Below, in pieces: positions 1 to 9,490 of a DNA stretch of 64,000 nt. How positions within the stretch are numbered: position 1 is the first letter of the stretch; each line of letters opens with the position of its first letter. A program made the position numbers and the translations under genes. The stretch comes from an uncultured Ruminococcus sp. Lineage in GTDB: Bacteria; Bacillota; Clostridia; Oscillospirales; Acutalibacteraceae. The stretch spans positions 42,079 through 106,078 of the forward strand of contig CADBCC010000002.1 of assembly GCA_902793125.1 (NCBI GenBank), given 5' to 3'. The notes beneath the pieces were generated by a model, which worked only from the letters and a program-made list of their open reading frames with translations, was not told the origin of the DNA and ran no database searches.

Positions 1-1265
1 TTATTCACGTTAACCACTCAATCCCCGATTCCTGCGCGATTGCGCTGCATACTCCCGCGGGTGTAATTGTACATTCGGGAGACTTTAAAATTGACTGTAC
101 GCCGTTTGTAGGAAATATGATTGATCTTCATTCGTTCGCGCGTTTGGGCCATAACGGTGTCTTGGCTTTCCTTTGCGAAAGCACCAATGCCGACCGCCCC
201 GGTTATACAGCTACCGAGCAGACTGTAACCTCAAGTCTTGATAGCCTGTTCAGAGACGCTATAAAGAGCAGAATAATTATCGCGACTTTCGCCTCGAATG
301 TTAACCGAGTTCAGCAGATTATCGACTGCGCCGACAAATATAAGCGCAAGGTTGCTTTCTCGGGACGTTCAATGGTTAACTATATGAAAGTTGCCGAGGA
401 CCTCGGGTATTTAAAAATCCCCGAAAATATGCTTATTGATATAGATATGCTCTCCCGCTACAATCCTGAGCAGGTTGTGCTTATTACAACAGGCAGCCAG
501 GGCGAGCCTATGTCGGCGCTTTCGAGGATGGCTTATTCCGACCACAGAAAGGTTGTTGTGGGCGAGGGTGACTTTATTATTATTTCAGCGAATCCGATTC
601 CCGGTAACGAGAAAACTGTCGGAAACGTTGTTGACGAACTTCTTAAACGCGGATGTAAGGTTGTTTATGAAGGAATGTATGATGTACACGTTTCGGGACA
701 CGCGTGCCAGGAAGAGCTGAAAATTGTACAAAAGTTAGTTAATGCTAAATATTTTATTCCCGTTCACGGCGAGCAGAAGCATTTAAGAAAGAACGCCGAA
801 CTTGCGTTATCGCTCGGAGTTAATAAAAAGAATATTTATATCGGCGATATCGGAAGCCGTATTGAAATAAACGAAAATTATATTAAGGAGCTTTCTTCCG
901 TAACCGCGGGAAAAGTTTTTGTTGACGGACTCGGAGTGGGCGATGTAGGCTCAATTGTTCTCCGCGACAGAAAGCATTTAGCCCAGGATGGACTTATTAT
1001 TATAGTTGCGTCGCTCGATGTTTACGACGGCCACGTAATAAGCGGCCCCGATATAGTATCGCGCGGATTTGTATATGTGCGTGAAAGCGAGGAGCTTCTT
1101 GATGAAATCCGCGGTAAATCACTTGCTATTCTTGAAGACTGCGCCGATAACAATATTAAGGAATGGGGCATAATCAAAAACAGAATCAAGGACGATGTCT
1201 CCAAAATGATCGGACAGAAAACAGGACGTTACCCGATGATTCTGCCGATATTGCAGGAAGTATAA
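1..1265 (+). CDS. rnj: Ribonuclease J (5'-truncated by window edge)
   Basis: RNase J is a metallo-beta-lactamase/beta-CASP endo- and 5'-exoribonuclease that matures and degrades RNA in Gram-positive bacteria. The reading frame is open from base 3, so the gene begins outside the window and about 420 residues are present; the family is usually 550-610 residues. The N-terminal HxHxDH metal motif is missing with the upstream part. Still visible are the HSGDFKID segment, the beta-CASP stretch with TTGSQGEP, and the late histidine motif PVHGEQKHL, followed by the C-terminal domain. The first internal ATG (117) is not a real start because conserved family sequence continues upstream of it. It is followed by gdpP, rplI and dnaB on the same strand. 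Several paralogues can exist per genome, so J1 versus J2 cannot be decided. Confidence 0.95.
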   Translation, partial: IHVNHSIPDSCAIALHTPAGVIVHSGDFKIDCTPFVGNMIDLHSFARLGHNGVLAFLCESTNADRPGYTATEQTVTSSLDSLFRDAIKSRIIIATFASNVNRVQQIIDCADKYKRKVAFSGRSMVNYMKVAEDLGYLKIPENMLIDIDMLSRYNPEQVVLITTGSQGEPMSALSRMAYSDHRKVVVGEGDFIIISANPIPGNEKTVGNVVDELLKRGCKVVYEGMYDVHVSGHACQEELKIVQKLVNAKYFIPVHGEQKHLRKNAELALSLGVNKKNIYIGDIGSRIEINENYIKELSSVTAGKVFVDGLGVGDVGSIVLRDRKHLAQDGLIIIVASLDVYDGHVISGPDIVSRGFVYVRESEELLDEIRGKSLAILEDCADNNIKEWGIIKNRIKDDVSKMIGQKTGRYPMILPILQEV

Positions 1266-1323
1266 TATCTTAATATTTCGCAAGCCTCAAATTTTAGCAT
1301 AAAGTAATTTAAATATTTAGAAA

Positions 1324-1342
1324 GGAACGCCCGCGCCTGACG
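1324..1342 (+). promoter_or_regulatory. Leader motif shared with dnaB
   Basis: The 19-nt stretch GGAACGCCCGCGCCTGACG ends 14 nt before the gdpP ATG. A close copy (positions 4077-4095) ends 14 nt before the dnaB TTG. Same spacing and mostly identical bases suggest a translational or regulatory leader, but its function is unknown. Confidence 0.35.
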
Positions 1343-1356
1343 TGGACAATTATAAA

Positions 1357-3294
1357 ATGAGAAGGAAAGTATGGACCACAAGTCCCTGGTTTATAGTTTT
1401 TGCCGTTCTGGTTTTAGGAATGGCGGCTGTAACCTTTCGATACAATTTAATACTGTCCTGCGTTGAATTGGCGGTCGGAGTTTTTTCGATTGTTATTGTA
1501 ATTATTTCCCGTATAAGGCTTAAAAAGTATATCGAAAAAACTGTTACAAGTACAATTTCAAATATCTCGAGCATAAACCAGACTTATCTCGAGAGATTTA
1601 AAATGCCCGTTATTGTGGTAGGAAAATTCGGCGATATTCTTTGGAGCAACCTGCGGTTTAAAAAGCAGCTTTGCCTCGGAAGAGATCCCGTTAACGATAA
1701 TATTTCCTCATATATCAATATAAAAAACTTTAAGGATTTTGAGAATACCGACGTAATTGAAACCGATTACGACGGACATCACTACTCGGTATATTGTACC
1801 TCTGCCGATGAAGGATTCATTTTCTTCTTTATCGATAATACACATTATAATACAATAGCTAAAAAATTCAGGGAAACTAAAAAGTCGGTAGCGCTTATTG
1901 TTTTTGATAACAGAGAACAGTTCTCCAACGACAGCGAGGAAGATACCGTAGCTGTTGTTACCGAACTCGAAAACAAGCTTTTGCATTTTGCAATTGACAA
2001 CAAAGCGCTCTATAAACGTCTGCCCTCGAATACTTATATGATTATTTTCGATAAGCTCCATTTAGATAAGCTTATCGCGGATAAGTTTCCGATTTTAAAG
2101 GATATAAGAACAATTAAGTATAATAACCGTGAGGCGACTATTTCTATGGGAATAGGAGCGGATTGCGATTCTATTGTCGACAGCGAACAGAAAGCGAGAA
2201 AAGCGCTTGATATGTCGCTCGGACGAGGCGGAGACCAGGTTGCGGTTATGAGGGGCGACGAGTATGAGTTCTTCGGAGGAGTTTCCGCGGGAATTGAAAG
2301 AATGAGTAAGGTAAGAACCCGTGTTGTCGCTACTTCAATCTCAAGAATTATTACCGAGTCAGACAGAGTTTTAATTATGGGACACCGCTTTTCCGACCTT
2401 GACAGCGTTGGCGCGGCTGTGGGACTCCAGCCTGTAATTGAAAAAGGTTTTAAGAAAAACTGCCGTATCGCTATCGACAAAGATACTTCTATGGCGAAAA
2501 GCCTTATTGATCATTTCGAAAAAGAGAATAAGGGTGTATTCTTAACAACTGAGGAAGCGCTCAAGTATATGACGCCTAAAACGCTTCTTATTATCGTAGA
2601 TACCCATATTCCGAATGTGGTGGAAAGTCCGCAGATTCTTGAAAAGAGTAAGCGTACGGTTGTAATTGACCACCACAGAAAAATGGTAAATTATATAGAT
2701 GACGCTATTGTATTTTACCATGAGCCGTTTTCATCATCGGCGTGTGAGATGGTAGCGGAACTGATTACATATTTAGGCGAGAATTTCTGCTCAAAAATTC
2801 AGGCTGAAGCTTTGCTTGCGGGAATTATGCTCGATACTAAAAACTTTGTAATACGTACAGGTGTACGCACATTCGAAGCCGCGGCTTTTCTTAAAAAGAA
2901 AGGTGCCGATACAGTTGAAACAAAGCAGCTGTTCGCAAGTTCTCTCGATGTGCATAAAGAGAAATATAAAATTGTCGACAGCGCTGAAATTCAGAACGGA
3001 TGCGCTATTGCTATGACAGACAGCAAAGATGATAATATTCGTCTTATATGCGCTTTAGCGGCTGATGAACTTCTCTCGGTTGAGGGAGTTGACGCGGGAT
3101 TTGTAATTTTTAAGTCGAAAGACGATACAATTAATATTTCGGCAAGAAGTTACGGAAAGCTGAATGTCCAGGTTATTATGGAAGCGCTCGGTGGAGGCGG
3201 CCACCAGAATATGGCGGCTACTCAGCTTGGGAAAATAACCTTTAAAGAAGCCAGGGATATTCTTAAAACCGCTATCGGAAATATTGTTAAATAA
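1357..3294 (+). CDS. gdpP: c-di-AMP phosphodiesterase, GdpP/DHH family membrane protein
   Basis: This enzyme hydrolyses the second messenger cyclic di-AMP, which in Firmicutes sets osmotic and cell-wall homeostasis. Two N-terminal membrane segments (about residues 5-20 and 22-44) are followed by a PAS-like region, a degenerate GGDEF domain and a DHH/DHHA1 phosphodiesterase module. DHH signatures seen are [11 protein letters not shown] near residue 342, VDTHIPN near 414, IDHHRK near 438, and the glycine-rich [11 protein letters not shown] near 612. Length (645 residues) fits the family. I prefer ATG 1357 over GTG 1342, because a leader motif 14 nt upstream is also found exactly 14 nt upstream of dnaB and the ATG gives a compact basic N-terminus before the first helix. 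The gene lies between rnj and rplI, a common clostridial order. Confidence 0.93.
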   Translation: MRRKVWTTSPWFIVFAVLVLGMAAVTFRYNLILSCVELAVGVFSIVIVIISRIRLKKYIEKTVTSTISNISSINQTYLERFKMPVIVVGKFGDILWSNLRFKKQLCLGRDPVNDNISSYINIKNFKDFENTDVIETDYDGHHYSVYCTSADEGFIFFFIDNTHYNTIAKKFRETKKSVALIVFDNREQFSNDSEEDTVAVVTELENKLLHFAIDNKALYKRLPSNTYMIIFDKLHLDKLIADKFPILKDIRTIKYNNREATISMGIGADCDSIVDSEQKARKALDMSLGRGGDQVAVMRGDEYEFFGGVSAGIERMSKVRTRVVATSISRIITESDRVLIMGHRFSDLDSVGAAVGLQPVIEKGFKKNCRIAIDKDTSMAKSLIDHFEKENKGVFLTTEEALKYMTPKTLLIIVDTHIPNVVESPQILEKSKRTVVIDHHRKMVNYIDDAIVFYHEPFSSSACEMVAELITYLGENFCSKIQAEALLAGIMLDTKNFVIRTGVRTFEAAAFLKKKGADTVETKQLFASSLDVHKEKYKIVDSAEIQNGCAIAMTDSKDDNIRLICALAADELLSVEGVDAGFVIFKSKDDTINISARSYGKLNVQVIMEALGGGGHQNMAATQLGKITFKEARDILKTAIGNIVK

Positions 3295-3313
3295 ACTGAA
3301 AGGACAGATACAT

Positions 3314-3760
3314 ATGAAAGTAATTCTTTTAAAAGACGTAAAACCTCTCGGGAAAAAAGGCGAGCTTGTAAACGCCTCCGACGGATACGCACGTAATTTT
3401 CTTTTTCCGAGAAAGTTAGCCCGCGAGGCTAACGCTCAGGCTATGAATGAATATAAAAACGCCGAGGACAGCAAAAACTATAAGATTGCTACCCAGAAAG
3501 CTCAGGCGAATCACTATAAAGAGCAGATTGAGGGAAAAACCCTTGAGATGAAAGCGAAAGGCAGCGGCGACAAGCTTTTCGGAAGTGTTACCGCTAAGGA
3601 TATCGCGGCTCAATTAAAGGATAAATATCAGATTACCGTTGATAAAAGAAAGATTGTACTTCCCCAGGATATTAAATCTTTCGGAAACTATACCGTTGAG
3701 ATTAAGCTTTATACGGGAATTTCCGCTAAGGTTAAGGTTAAGGTTGTTGAGGAAGAATAA
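3314..3760 (+). CDS. rplI: 50S ribosomal protein L9
   Basis: L9 binds 23S rRNA at the base of the L1 stalk and helps keep reading frame. The 148-residue product begins [17 protein letters not shown] and contains the family signature [13 protein letters not shown], a long connecting helix and a basic C-terminal domain. The start at 3314 is chosen because AAAGGA lies about 9 nt upstream and homologues begin exactly here; an in-frame ATG at 3284 lies inside the end of gdpP and would add ten unrelated residues. It sits directly after gdpP and upstream of dnaB. A 349-bp spacer full of repeats separates it from dnaB. Confidence 0.97.
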   Translation: MKVILLKDVKPLGKKGELVNASDGYARNFLFPRKLAREANAQAMNEYKNAEDSKNYKIATQKAQANHYKEQIEGKTLEMKAKGSGDKLFGSVTAKDIAAQLKDKYQITVDKRKIVLPQDIKSFGNYTVEIKLYTGISAKVKVKVVEEE

Positions 3761-3761
3761 G

Positions 3762-3816
3762 GAATTAAGAATGAATAGTGAAGAATGAAGAGTGAATGTC
3801 GGGAAGACAGCACGGA
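3762..3816. repeat. Half of a MITE-like intergenic repeat
   Basis: The stretch right after rplI is an A/G-rich series of GAATGAA/GTGAA-like words running into TCGGGAAGACAGCACGG. The same end (GACGGGAAGACAGCGCGG, read on the minus strand) closes the repeat at 37746-37920, and a related end closes the repeat at 9270-9473. Only one end is recognisable here. Confidence 0.45.
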
Positions 3817-3848
3817 TTTAATTAATACCTCGGTACCCCGATTGTATC

Positions 3849-3997
3849 AATAATGCTATAGCATTTCATTTACGCAGCGTATTTCATTAACTTTAGTTTA
3901 TTTCATTCGCCTCGCGAATTTCATTTTTAATAAATGATGAAATTATACTACGTATAATGAAATTACTTCGTAATGAAGTACCGCAAGCGGAATGAAG
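3849..3997. repeat. Array of small palindromes separated by TTTCATT/AATGAAA
   Basis: At least seven short perfect or near-perfect palindromes are strung together: TGCTATAGCA, TACGCAGCGTA, TAACTTTAGTTTA, TTCGCCTCGCGAA, TTATACTACGTATAA, TTACTTCGTAA and CCGCAAGCGG. The left four are joined by TTTCATT and the right ones by its complement AATGAAA. The whole array is therefore itself a large inverted repeat centred near 3930. It fills much of the 349-bp gap between rplI and dnaB and contains no gene. Non-autonomous palindromic elements of this kind occur in clostridial genomes; the exact family is not identified here. Confidence 0.6.
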
Positions 3998-4076
3998 AAA
4001 CTATATGGCAGAACCTATCCTCTTTATCCAAAACTTTATAGGATATTAAAGTAAGAGGGATATGATATTTACGATA

Positions 4077-4095
4077 GGAACGTCCACGATTGACG
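4077..4095 (+). promoter_or_regulatory. Leader motif shared with gdpP
   Basis: GGAACGTCCACGATTGACG ends exactly 14 nt before the dnaB TTG start, as the related motif at 1324-1342 does before gdpP. The dnaB Shine-Dalgarno GAGGAG follows immediately. The role is unknown. Confidence 0.35.
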
Positions 4096-4109
4096 AGGAG
4101 AAATAAAAA

Positions 4110-5489
4110 TTGGCTGATACGAATGTGAAAACCGGATATGACGGACTTAATCTGCCTTACAGCTCTGAGGCTGAGCAGGCGGTTTTGGGCGCTGTTATCC
4201 TTAATAACAGCGTGCTTGACGAAGTGGTCGAAATTCTCGGTGACTCAAAGTTTTTCTATGTTGCGACTCACCGTGTAATATATTCCGCTATGCTTGACCT
4301 GTTTAATACGGGTAAAAGCGTAGATTTCGTTACGTTGCTCGAAACTTTAAAAAGAGACAGACAATTTGACGACGCTACGGGTAAAACCTACCTTATGGAT
4401 CTGGCTGAGAATTGTCCGTCTGTTTCCAATGCCGCCGAGTACGCTAAAATCGTGCGTGAAAAATACGATGTACGCCGTCTTATCAATGCTTCAAGAGATA
4501 TTATCGACGAAGCTTCCGCGGGAGAAAACGAACCCAAGGTGCTTATTGATTCCGCCGAACAGAAAATATTTGATATCAGACGTGATAATACCCAGGGCTT
4601 AGAGGCGCTCTCAAAAGTAGTATTAAGAGAGTTTGACCGGCTTGACGCGCTGAATCGAAACGCTGACGACCTTTTAAGACCGATTCCGTCGGGAATAGGA
4701 GATCTGGACAGGGTAATAACGGGACTTAACCGTTCCGACCTTATTCTGCTTGCGGCGCGCCCCGGTATGGGTAAAACAAGTTTCGCGCTGAATATAGCGC
4801 GTTACGCTTCATTAACAGCAAAAAAGACGGTCGCGTTTTTCTCGCTCGAAATGACGAAGGAACAGCTTGCCTCAAGACTTATCTCGACCGAGGCGCTCGT
4901 TCAGGGTACAAAGCTTCGAACAGGTAAGCTCAACGACGAAGAGTGGGTGAGAATTGTACAGGCGGGAGATGTGCTCTCTAAATGTGAATTCTTCCTCGAC
5001 GATACTCCGGGAATAACCGTCGCGGAGATTAAATCAAAATTAAGAAGATTAAAAAATATAGATTTGGTTGTTATAGATTACCTCCAGCTTATGACAAGCG
5101 GACGCCGTATTGATAACCGCGTCCAGGAGGTTTCCGAAATCACAAGAAATTTAAAGATACTCGCTAAGGAAATTAATGTTCCCGTTATCTGTCTTTCCCA
5201 GCTGAACCGTGCCGCCGAGTCGCGCCAGGACCACCGTCCGATGCTTTCCGACTTGCGTGAGTCGGGTTCAATTGAGCAGGACGCCGATATTATTCTTTTC
5301 CTGTACCGCGAAGGTTATTACGCTAAGTCCGGCGACAGCGCAGAAGAAGCTCCCGCCGGTCCCGCAACTGACGAAAACAGCGGCGAGTGTATTGTAGCTA
5401 AAAACCGTCACGGCGAAACTACTACGGTAAAACTCCATTGGCAGGGCGAGTTTATGCGGTTTACTTCCGTGGAGAGAAATTATGAGTAA
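4110..5489 (+). CDS. dnaB: Replicative DNA helicase DnaB
   Basis: DnaB is the hexameric 5'-3' helicase of the replication fork. The 459-residue product has the N-terminal helical domain (SEAEQAVLGAVIL), then the RecA-like motor with Walker A ARPGMGKTSFALN near residue 213, the DnaB motif FFSLEM, Walker B LVVIDYLQLM and the arginine-finger region SQLNR...LRESGSIEQDAD. No intein interrupts it. It starts with TTG at 4110, supported by GAGGAG 9 nt upstream and by alignment of the N-terminus with homologues. The last 8 bases overlap tilS, indicating translational coupling. Confidence 0.97.
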   Translation: MADTNVKTGYDGLNLPYSSEAEQAVLGAVILNNSVLDEVVEILGDSKFFYVATHRVIYSAMLDLFNTGKSVDFVTLLETLKRDRQFDDATGKTYLMDLAENCPSVSNAAEYAKIVREKYDVRRLINASRDIIDEASAGENEPKVLIDSAEQKIFDIRRDNTQGLEALSKVVLREFDRLDALNRNADDLLRPIPSGIGDLDRVITGLNRSDLILLAARPGMGKTSFALNIARYASLTAKKTVAFFSLEMTKEQLASRLISTEALVQGTKLRTGKLNDEEWVRIVQAGDVLSKCEFFLDDTPGITVAEIKSKLRRLKNIDLVVIDYLQLMTSGRRIDNRVQEVSEITRNLKILAKEINVPVICLSQLNRAAESRQDHRPMLSDLRESGSIEQDADIILFLYREGYYAKSGDSAEEAPAGPATDENSGECIVAKNRHGETTTVKLHWQGEFMRFTSVERNYE

Positions 5490-6792
5490 TTTTATCGGAG
5501 CGGTTGAAAAAACGCTTTCCGATTATAATATGCTGAGCGCGGGCGATACGGTAATTGTAGCTTTGTCCGGAGGAGCTGATTCGGTTTCGCTCCTGAACGC
5601 TCTTAATTCTTTAAAAGAAAAATACTCTCTGACTTTAAAAGCCGCCCACATCAATCATAATCTGCGGGGAGCGGAAGCTGAGCGGGATGAGAATTTTGTA
5701 AGAAAAATCTGCGCTGAAAAAGATATTGATCTTTTTGTAAAAAGCGTAGATATAAAAAAAGTTTCCGAAAATAAAAAGATTTCCGAAGAGCTTGCGGGAA
5801 GAGAGGAACGTTATAAATTTTTCTCTGAGCTGAGTGAAAAGTATAACGCTAAAATCGCAACCGCCCACACCGCCGACGATAACGCCGAAACCGTTATCTT
5901 TAATCTTATAAGAGGCGCGGGGCTTAATGGTGTATGCGGAATTAAACCCGTAAGAGATAATATAATCCGGCCGCTGATTGATCTAAGCAGAGAAGATGTT
6001 GAAATTTACTGCCGGGAGAATTCAATTGAATTTGTTACTGACAGTACAAATTTAACCGATGATTATACCCGTAATAAGATCCGCAGGAAAATAATCCCCG
6101 TAATGAAGGAGATTAACCCGGGGCTTATAAATACTATTAGTGAAGAAACTAAGACTTTCAGCGATTATAATTCTTATTTAGAATTAAAAATCGGTAAAAT
6201 AATAGATGACTGTGTTTGTGAAAACGGATACAGCTGCGAAAAGTTAAAAACCATTCCCGAAAAACTGAGAATGAGTGTGATTTACGAACTACTGAAACGC
6301 AATTCAATTCAGCCTCAGCGCAAGCATATTGAGCTTATAGTCTCAATTCTTGACTGCGGCGAGGTCGATTTGTGCGGAAACTTCCGTGCTGTTTCAAAAC
6401 AAGGCGTTTTAAGGTTTTTAAAAACCGATGTTGAGAAAAGTTATTTTTCTCCTATAGAATTAAAAACACCTTTATATTTTGAGTTCAACAAAAAAGAATA
6501 TTCTGTAAAAGAAATAAAAAATATTCCCGACGAAAATATTTTAAAGCTGTCGGTTATTGAAAGAAAACCTGTTTTCCGAACACGGCAGCCCGGCGATAAA
6601 TTCACTCTCGCTAAACGCAAAGTTACAAAAAGTCTTAAAAAGCTTTTTAATGAAATGAAAATTCCCGAAGAAAAACGAGATGAAATTCTCGTCCTCGCTG
6701 ATGAAAACGAGGTTTTGTGGATAGAGGGAATAGGAGCTTCGGAATATGCCCGTTCTTACGATAAAAACGGATTTATTATAGAAATAAAATAA
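5482..6792 (+). CDS. tilS: tRNA(Ile)-lysidine synthase
   Basis: TilS modifies C34 of the CAU-anticodon isoleucine tRNA to lysidine so that it reads AUA codons. The PP-loop ATPase signature ALSGGADSVSLL is at residues 28-39. It is followed by the HINHNLRG and TAHTADDNAETVIFNLIRG motifs typical of TilS, a middle domain, and a C-terminal TilS_C domain (about 360-436) with RQPGDKF. Length 436 fits. ATG 5482 lies inside the 3' end of dnaB, and hpt starts 6 bp after the stop. The order tilS-hpt-ftsH is the classical Firmicutes arrangement. Confidence 0.95.
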   Translation: MSNFIGAVEKTLSDYNMLSAGDTVIVALSGGADSVSLLNALNSLKEKYSLTLKAAHINHNLRGAEAERDENFVRKICAEKDIDLFVKSVDIKKVSENKKISEELAGREERYKFFSELSEKYNAKIATAHTADDNAETVIFNLIRGAGLNGVCGIKPVRDNIIRPLIDLSREDVEIYCRENSIEFVTDSTNLTDDYTRNKIRRKIIPVMKEINPGLINTISEETKTFSDYNSYLELKIGKIIDDCVCENGYSCEKLKTIPEKLRMSVIYELLKRNSIQPQRKHIELIVSILDCGEVDLCGNFRAVSKQGVLRFLKTDVEKSYFSPIELKTPLYFEFNKKEYSVKEIKNIPDENILKLSVIERKPVFRTRQPGDKFTLAKRKVTKSLKKLFNEMKIPEEKRDEILVLADENEVLWIEGIGASEYARSYDKNGFIIEIK

Positions 6793-6798
6793 AGGAGT

Positions 6799-7341
6799 AT
6801 GGATATGCATAAGGATATTGGTGAAATTTTAGTAAGCGAAGAAGAATTACAGGAAATAGTTAAAAGATTAGCTTCTGAAATCGACAGGGACTATCAGGGC
6901 AAAGACTGGCTTATGGTAGGTGTTTTAAAGGGAAGCGTTCTCTTTATGGCGGATCTTATGAAAGCTATGAAAAACGATTTTAAAATTGACTTCGTAGTTG
7001 TTTCATCCTACGCCGACGGAACGGAAAGTACAGGCCGTGTTAATGTTATTAAGGATATTTCCCAGTCAATCACAGGCAAGGATTTGCTTATTGTCGAGGA
7101 TATTATCGACTCGGGAAATACTTTAAGTTTCCTTGAAAAATACTTTATGGCTAAAGGCGCTAATTCAGTTAAGATGGTTACTCTTTTCGATAAACCCGAC
7201 CGCCGTGAAAAAGACGTTCCCGTAGAATATGTCGGAAAGGTTATTCCCGACGCGTTTATCGTGGGTTACGGACTTGACTACGCGGAAAAATACCGCACTC
7301 TGCCTTATGTCGGAATACTAAAACCCGAGGTTTATTCATAA
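6799..7341 (+). CDS. hpt: Hypoxanthine(-guanine) phosphoribosyltransferase
   Basis: This enzyme salvages hypoxanthine and guanine to IMP and GMP using PRPP. The 180-residue product carries the PRPP-binding motif IVEDIIDSGNTL near residue 97, the flexible-loop region VVSSYADGTESTGRV, and the late VGYGLDYAEKYRTLPYVG that closes the active site in this family. AAAGGAG lies upstream, with ATGs at 6799 and 6805 both possible starts. It sits between tilS and ftsH, 6 bp and 45 bp away, and is probably co-transcribed. Confidence 0.95.
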   Translation: MDMHKDIGEILVSEEELQEIVKRLASEIDRDYQGKDWLMVGVLKGSVLFMADLMKAMKNDFKIDFVVVSSYADGTESTGRVNVIKDISQSITGKDLLIVEDIIDSGNTLSFLEKYFMAKGANSVKMVTLFDKPDRREKDVPVEYVGKVIPDAFIVGYGLDYAEKYRTLPYVGILKPEVYS

Positions 7342-7386
7342 TATTTTTGTGTTAAAATAAAATACTATAATAAGGAGTGATAAGTA

Positions 7387-9267
7387 TTGGATAATAAAAA
7401 CAAAACAAGAAATCTGCTTTTGTATATAGGAATACCGATTGTTGTAATACTTATGGTAACTCTGCTTTTTAACTCACAGCAGAAAACTGAAAGTGTTAAA
7501 ACTTCTCAGATGGTAGGTTACTTTGAAAAAGGCAAGGTTAAGGATTATCAGCTCAACTACGGTACGGGCGCGATAAAAATTACATTAAACGATAAAAAGA
7601 AAACCGTTGTAAACGGAACTATTGCCGACCCCGAGGAGTTCAGAGCGGACATTAAGCCGTATGTAAGCAAGAATAAGGATATGACTTACGACCTGGTTCG
7701 TAAGACAGATAATTCTTTCCTTATGAATATACTGCCGACGATTATTCTATTTGTGCTTATAATTGTGTTCTGGTTCTTTATAATGCGCCGTATGGGTTCA
7801 GCCGGACTCGGCGGAAAGGAAATGAGCTTCGGTAAAGCTAAAATCAAAAATACCAACGATGAAAAGCGTAAAACTACGTTTGACGACGTTGCGGGAGCCG
7901 ATGAGGAAAAAGAGGAATTGGAAGAAATCGTTGAATTCCTTAAATCTCCCGAAAAATATAATACCTTGGGCGCCCGAATTCCGAAAGGTGTTTTGCTTGT
8001 CGGACCTCCGGGAACAGGTAAAACTTTGCTCGCGAGAGCTGTTGCGGGTGAAGCGGGAGTTCCTTTCTTTTCAATTTCAGGTTCCGATTTTGTAGAGATG
8101 TTTGTCGGCGTAGGCGCGTCGCGTGTGCGTGACTTATTTGACCAGGCTAAGAAAAACTCTCCCTGTATTGTATTTATAGATGAAATCGACGCTGTCGGAC
8201 GCCAGAGAGGCGCGGGACTCGGCGGCGGACACGATGAGCGTGAACAGACTTTGAACCAGCTGCTTGTTGAGATGGACGGTTTCGGAGCCAACGAGGGTGT
8301 TATTATGATAGCTGCTACAAACCGCCCCGATATTTTGGATCCCGCTCTTATGCGTCCCGGACGTTTTGACCGCCAGGTTATCGTAAGTTATCCCGATATT
8401 AACGGACGCGAGGCAATCTTAAAGGTACATGCCCGAAAGAAACCTCTCGCTCCCGATGTTAAACTCAGAACTATCGCAAAAACAACCGCCGGCTTTACGG
8501 GAGCCGACCTCGAAAACCTCTTGAACGAAGCCGCGCTTTTAGCCGCGAGAGCGGATAAAAAAGCGATAACGATGAAAGAAATCGAAGAAGCTACAATTAA
8601 GGTAGTAGCGGGAGCTGAGAAAAAGAGCAAGGTTATGTCCGATAAGGAAAAGAAGCTTACTGCTTACCACGAGGCAGGCCACGCCATACTTTTCCACGTC
8701 TGCGAATCTCAGGATCCCGTTCATGAAATTTCAATTATTCCTCGAGGAATGGCGGGCGGATATACAATGCCGCTTCCGACCGAGGATAAGTCCTATATGT
8801 CGCGTAACGAGATGTTTGAGGATATCGTTGTGGCGCTCGGCGGACGTGCGGCAGAGGCGATTATCCTTGACGATATTTCCACAGGCGCTTCCAACGATAT
8901 TGAAAAAGCGACCAAGACCGCGCGCAATATGGTTACAAAATACGGTATGACCGATGAACTCGGACCTATCGCTTACGGTCAGCAGAGCGGAGAAGTTTTC
9001 CTCGGAAAAGATATGGGACACGTTAAAGACTATTCCGACGAAACCGCCGCTAAGATTGACGAACTCGTACTGCAAATAGTTAAAAAAGCTTACGGTGAGG
9101 CTGAAAGCCAGCTTAAAGCGAATATTGATAAGCTCCACGAAATCGCTAAGTACCTTATCAAGAACGAAAAAATGCACAGCGAAGATTTTGAAAAAGTTAT
9201 GAATGGTACTTTTGAGTGGAATGAAGAAGAAAGCGAAGACGAAGAAGAAACAGCAAATAATGAATAA
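7387..9267 (+). CDS. ftsH: ATP-dependent zinc metalloprotease FtsH
   Basis: FtsH is a membrane-anchored AAA+ protease that degrades unassembled membrane proteins and regulators. The 626-residue product has a first transmembrane helix at about 10-27, a short extracytoplasmic domain, a second helix at about 112-132, and an AAA+ domain with Walker [14 protein letters not shown] near 206, Walker [13 protein letters not shown] and [22 protein letters not shown]. The M41 peptidase zinc motif HEAGH is near 429. TTG 7387 is the start, with AAGGAGTG about 8 nt upstream. The acidic tail (EEESEDEEE) is common. A repeat element occupies the gap before uvrA. Confidence 0.97.
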   Translation: MDNKNKTRNLLLYIGIPIVVILMVTLLFNSQQKTESVKTSQMVGYFEKGKVKDYQLNYGTGAIKITLNDKKKTVVNGTIADPEEFRADIKPYVSKNKDMTYDLVRKTDNSFLMNILPTIILFVLIIVFWFFIMRRMGSAGLGGKEMSFGKAKIKNTNDEKRKTTFDDVAGADEEKEELEEIVEFLKSPEKYNTLGARIPKGVLLVGPPGTGKTLLARAVAGEAGVPFFSISGSDFVEMFVGVGASRVRDLFDQAKKNSPCIVFIDEIDAVGRQRGAGLGGGHDEREQTLNQLLVEMDGFGANEGVIMIAATNRPDILDPALMRPGRFDRQVIVSYPDINGREAILKVHARKKPLAPDVKLRTIAKTTAGFTGADLENLLNEAALLAARADKKAITMKEIEEATIKVVAGAEKKSKVMSDKEKKLTAYHEAGHAILFHVCESQDPVHEISIIPRGMAGGYTMPLPTEDKSYMSRNEMFEDIVVALGGRAAEAIILDDISTGASNDIEKATKTARNMVTKYGMTDELGPIAYGQQSGEVFLGKDMGHVKDYSDETAAKIDELVLQIVKKAYGEAESQLKANIDKLHEIAKYLIKNEKMHSEDFEKVMNGTFEWNEEESEDEEETANNE

Positions 9268-9269
9268 CT

Positions 9270-9473
9270 TAATTAACAATTAATTATTTACAATTAACAG
9301 TTTCGGTCGTGTAGATAGAATTGAATTATCGTTAAAGTTTATTTCCCGACCGAATTACTATGCTTCGCAAGCGAAGCTTGCATACAGATTATGTCGGGCA
9401 AATGAGGGTGTTTCAAAACCCATTCTATCTGCCCGACATTAATTGTTAATCATTAATTGATAATTGTTGATTA
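9270..9473. repeat. MITE-like element with long imperfect terminal inverted repeats
   Basis: The entire ftsH-uvrA gap is an inverted repeat. The left arm (AATTAACAATTAATT..., then CAGTTTCGGTCGTGTAGATA) is mirrored by the right arm (TATCTGCCCGACATTAATTG, then TTAATCATTAATTGATAATTG) over about 50 bp. The inside holds a second palindrome, CTTCGCAAGCGAAG, near 9362. A related element lies at 37746-37920. No coding sequence is present. Confidence 0.6.
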
Positions 9474-9490
9474 TATTTCCGGAGTTAATT

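Noticed and set aside
3849-3997. CRISPR array
   Set aside because: The units are unequal palindromes without constant repeats and spacers, and no cas genes are present.
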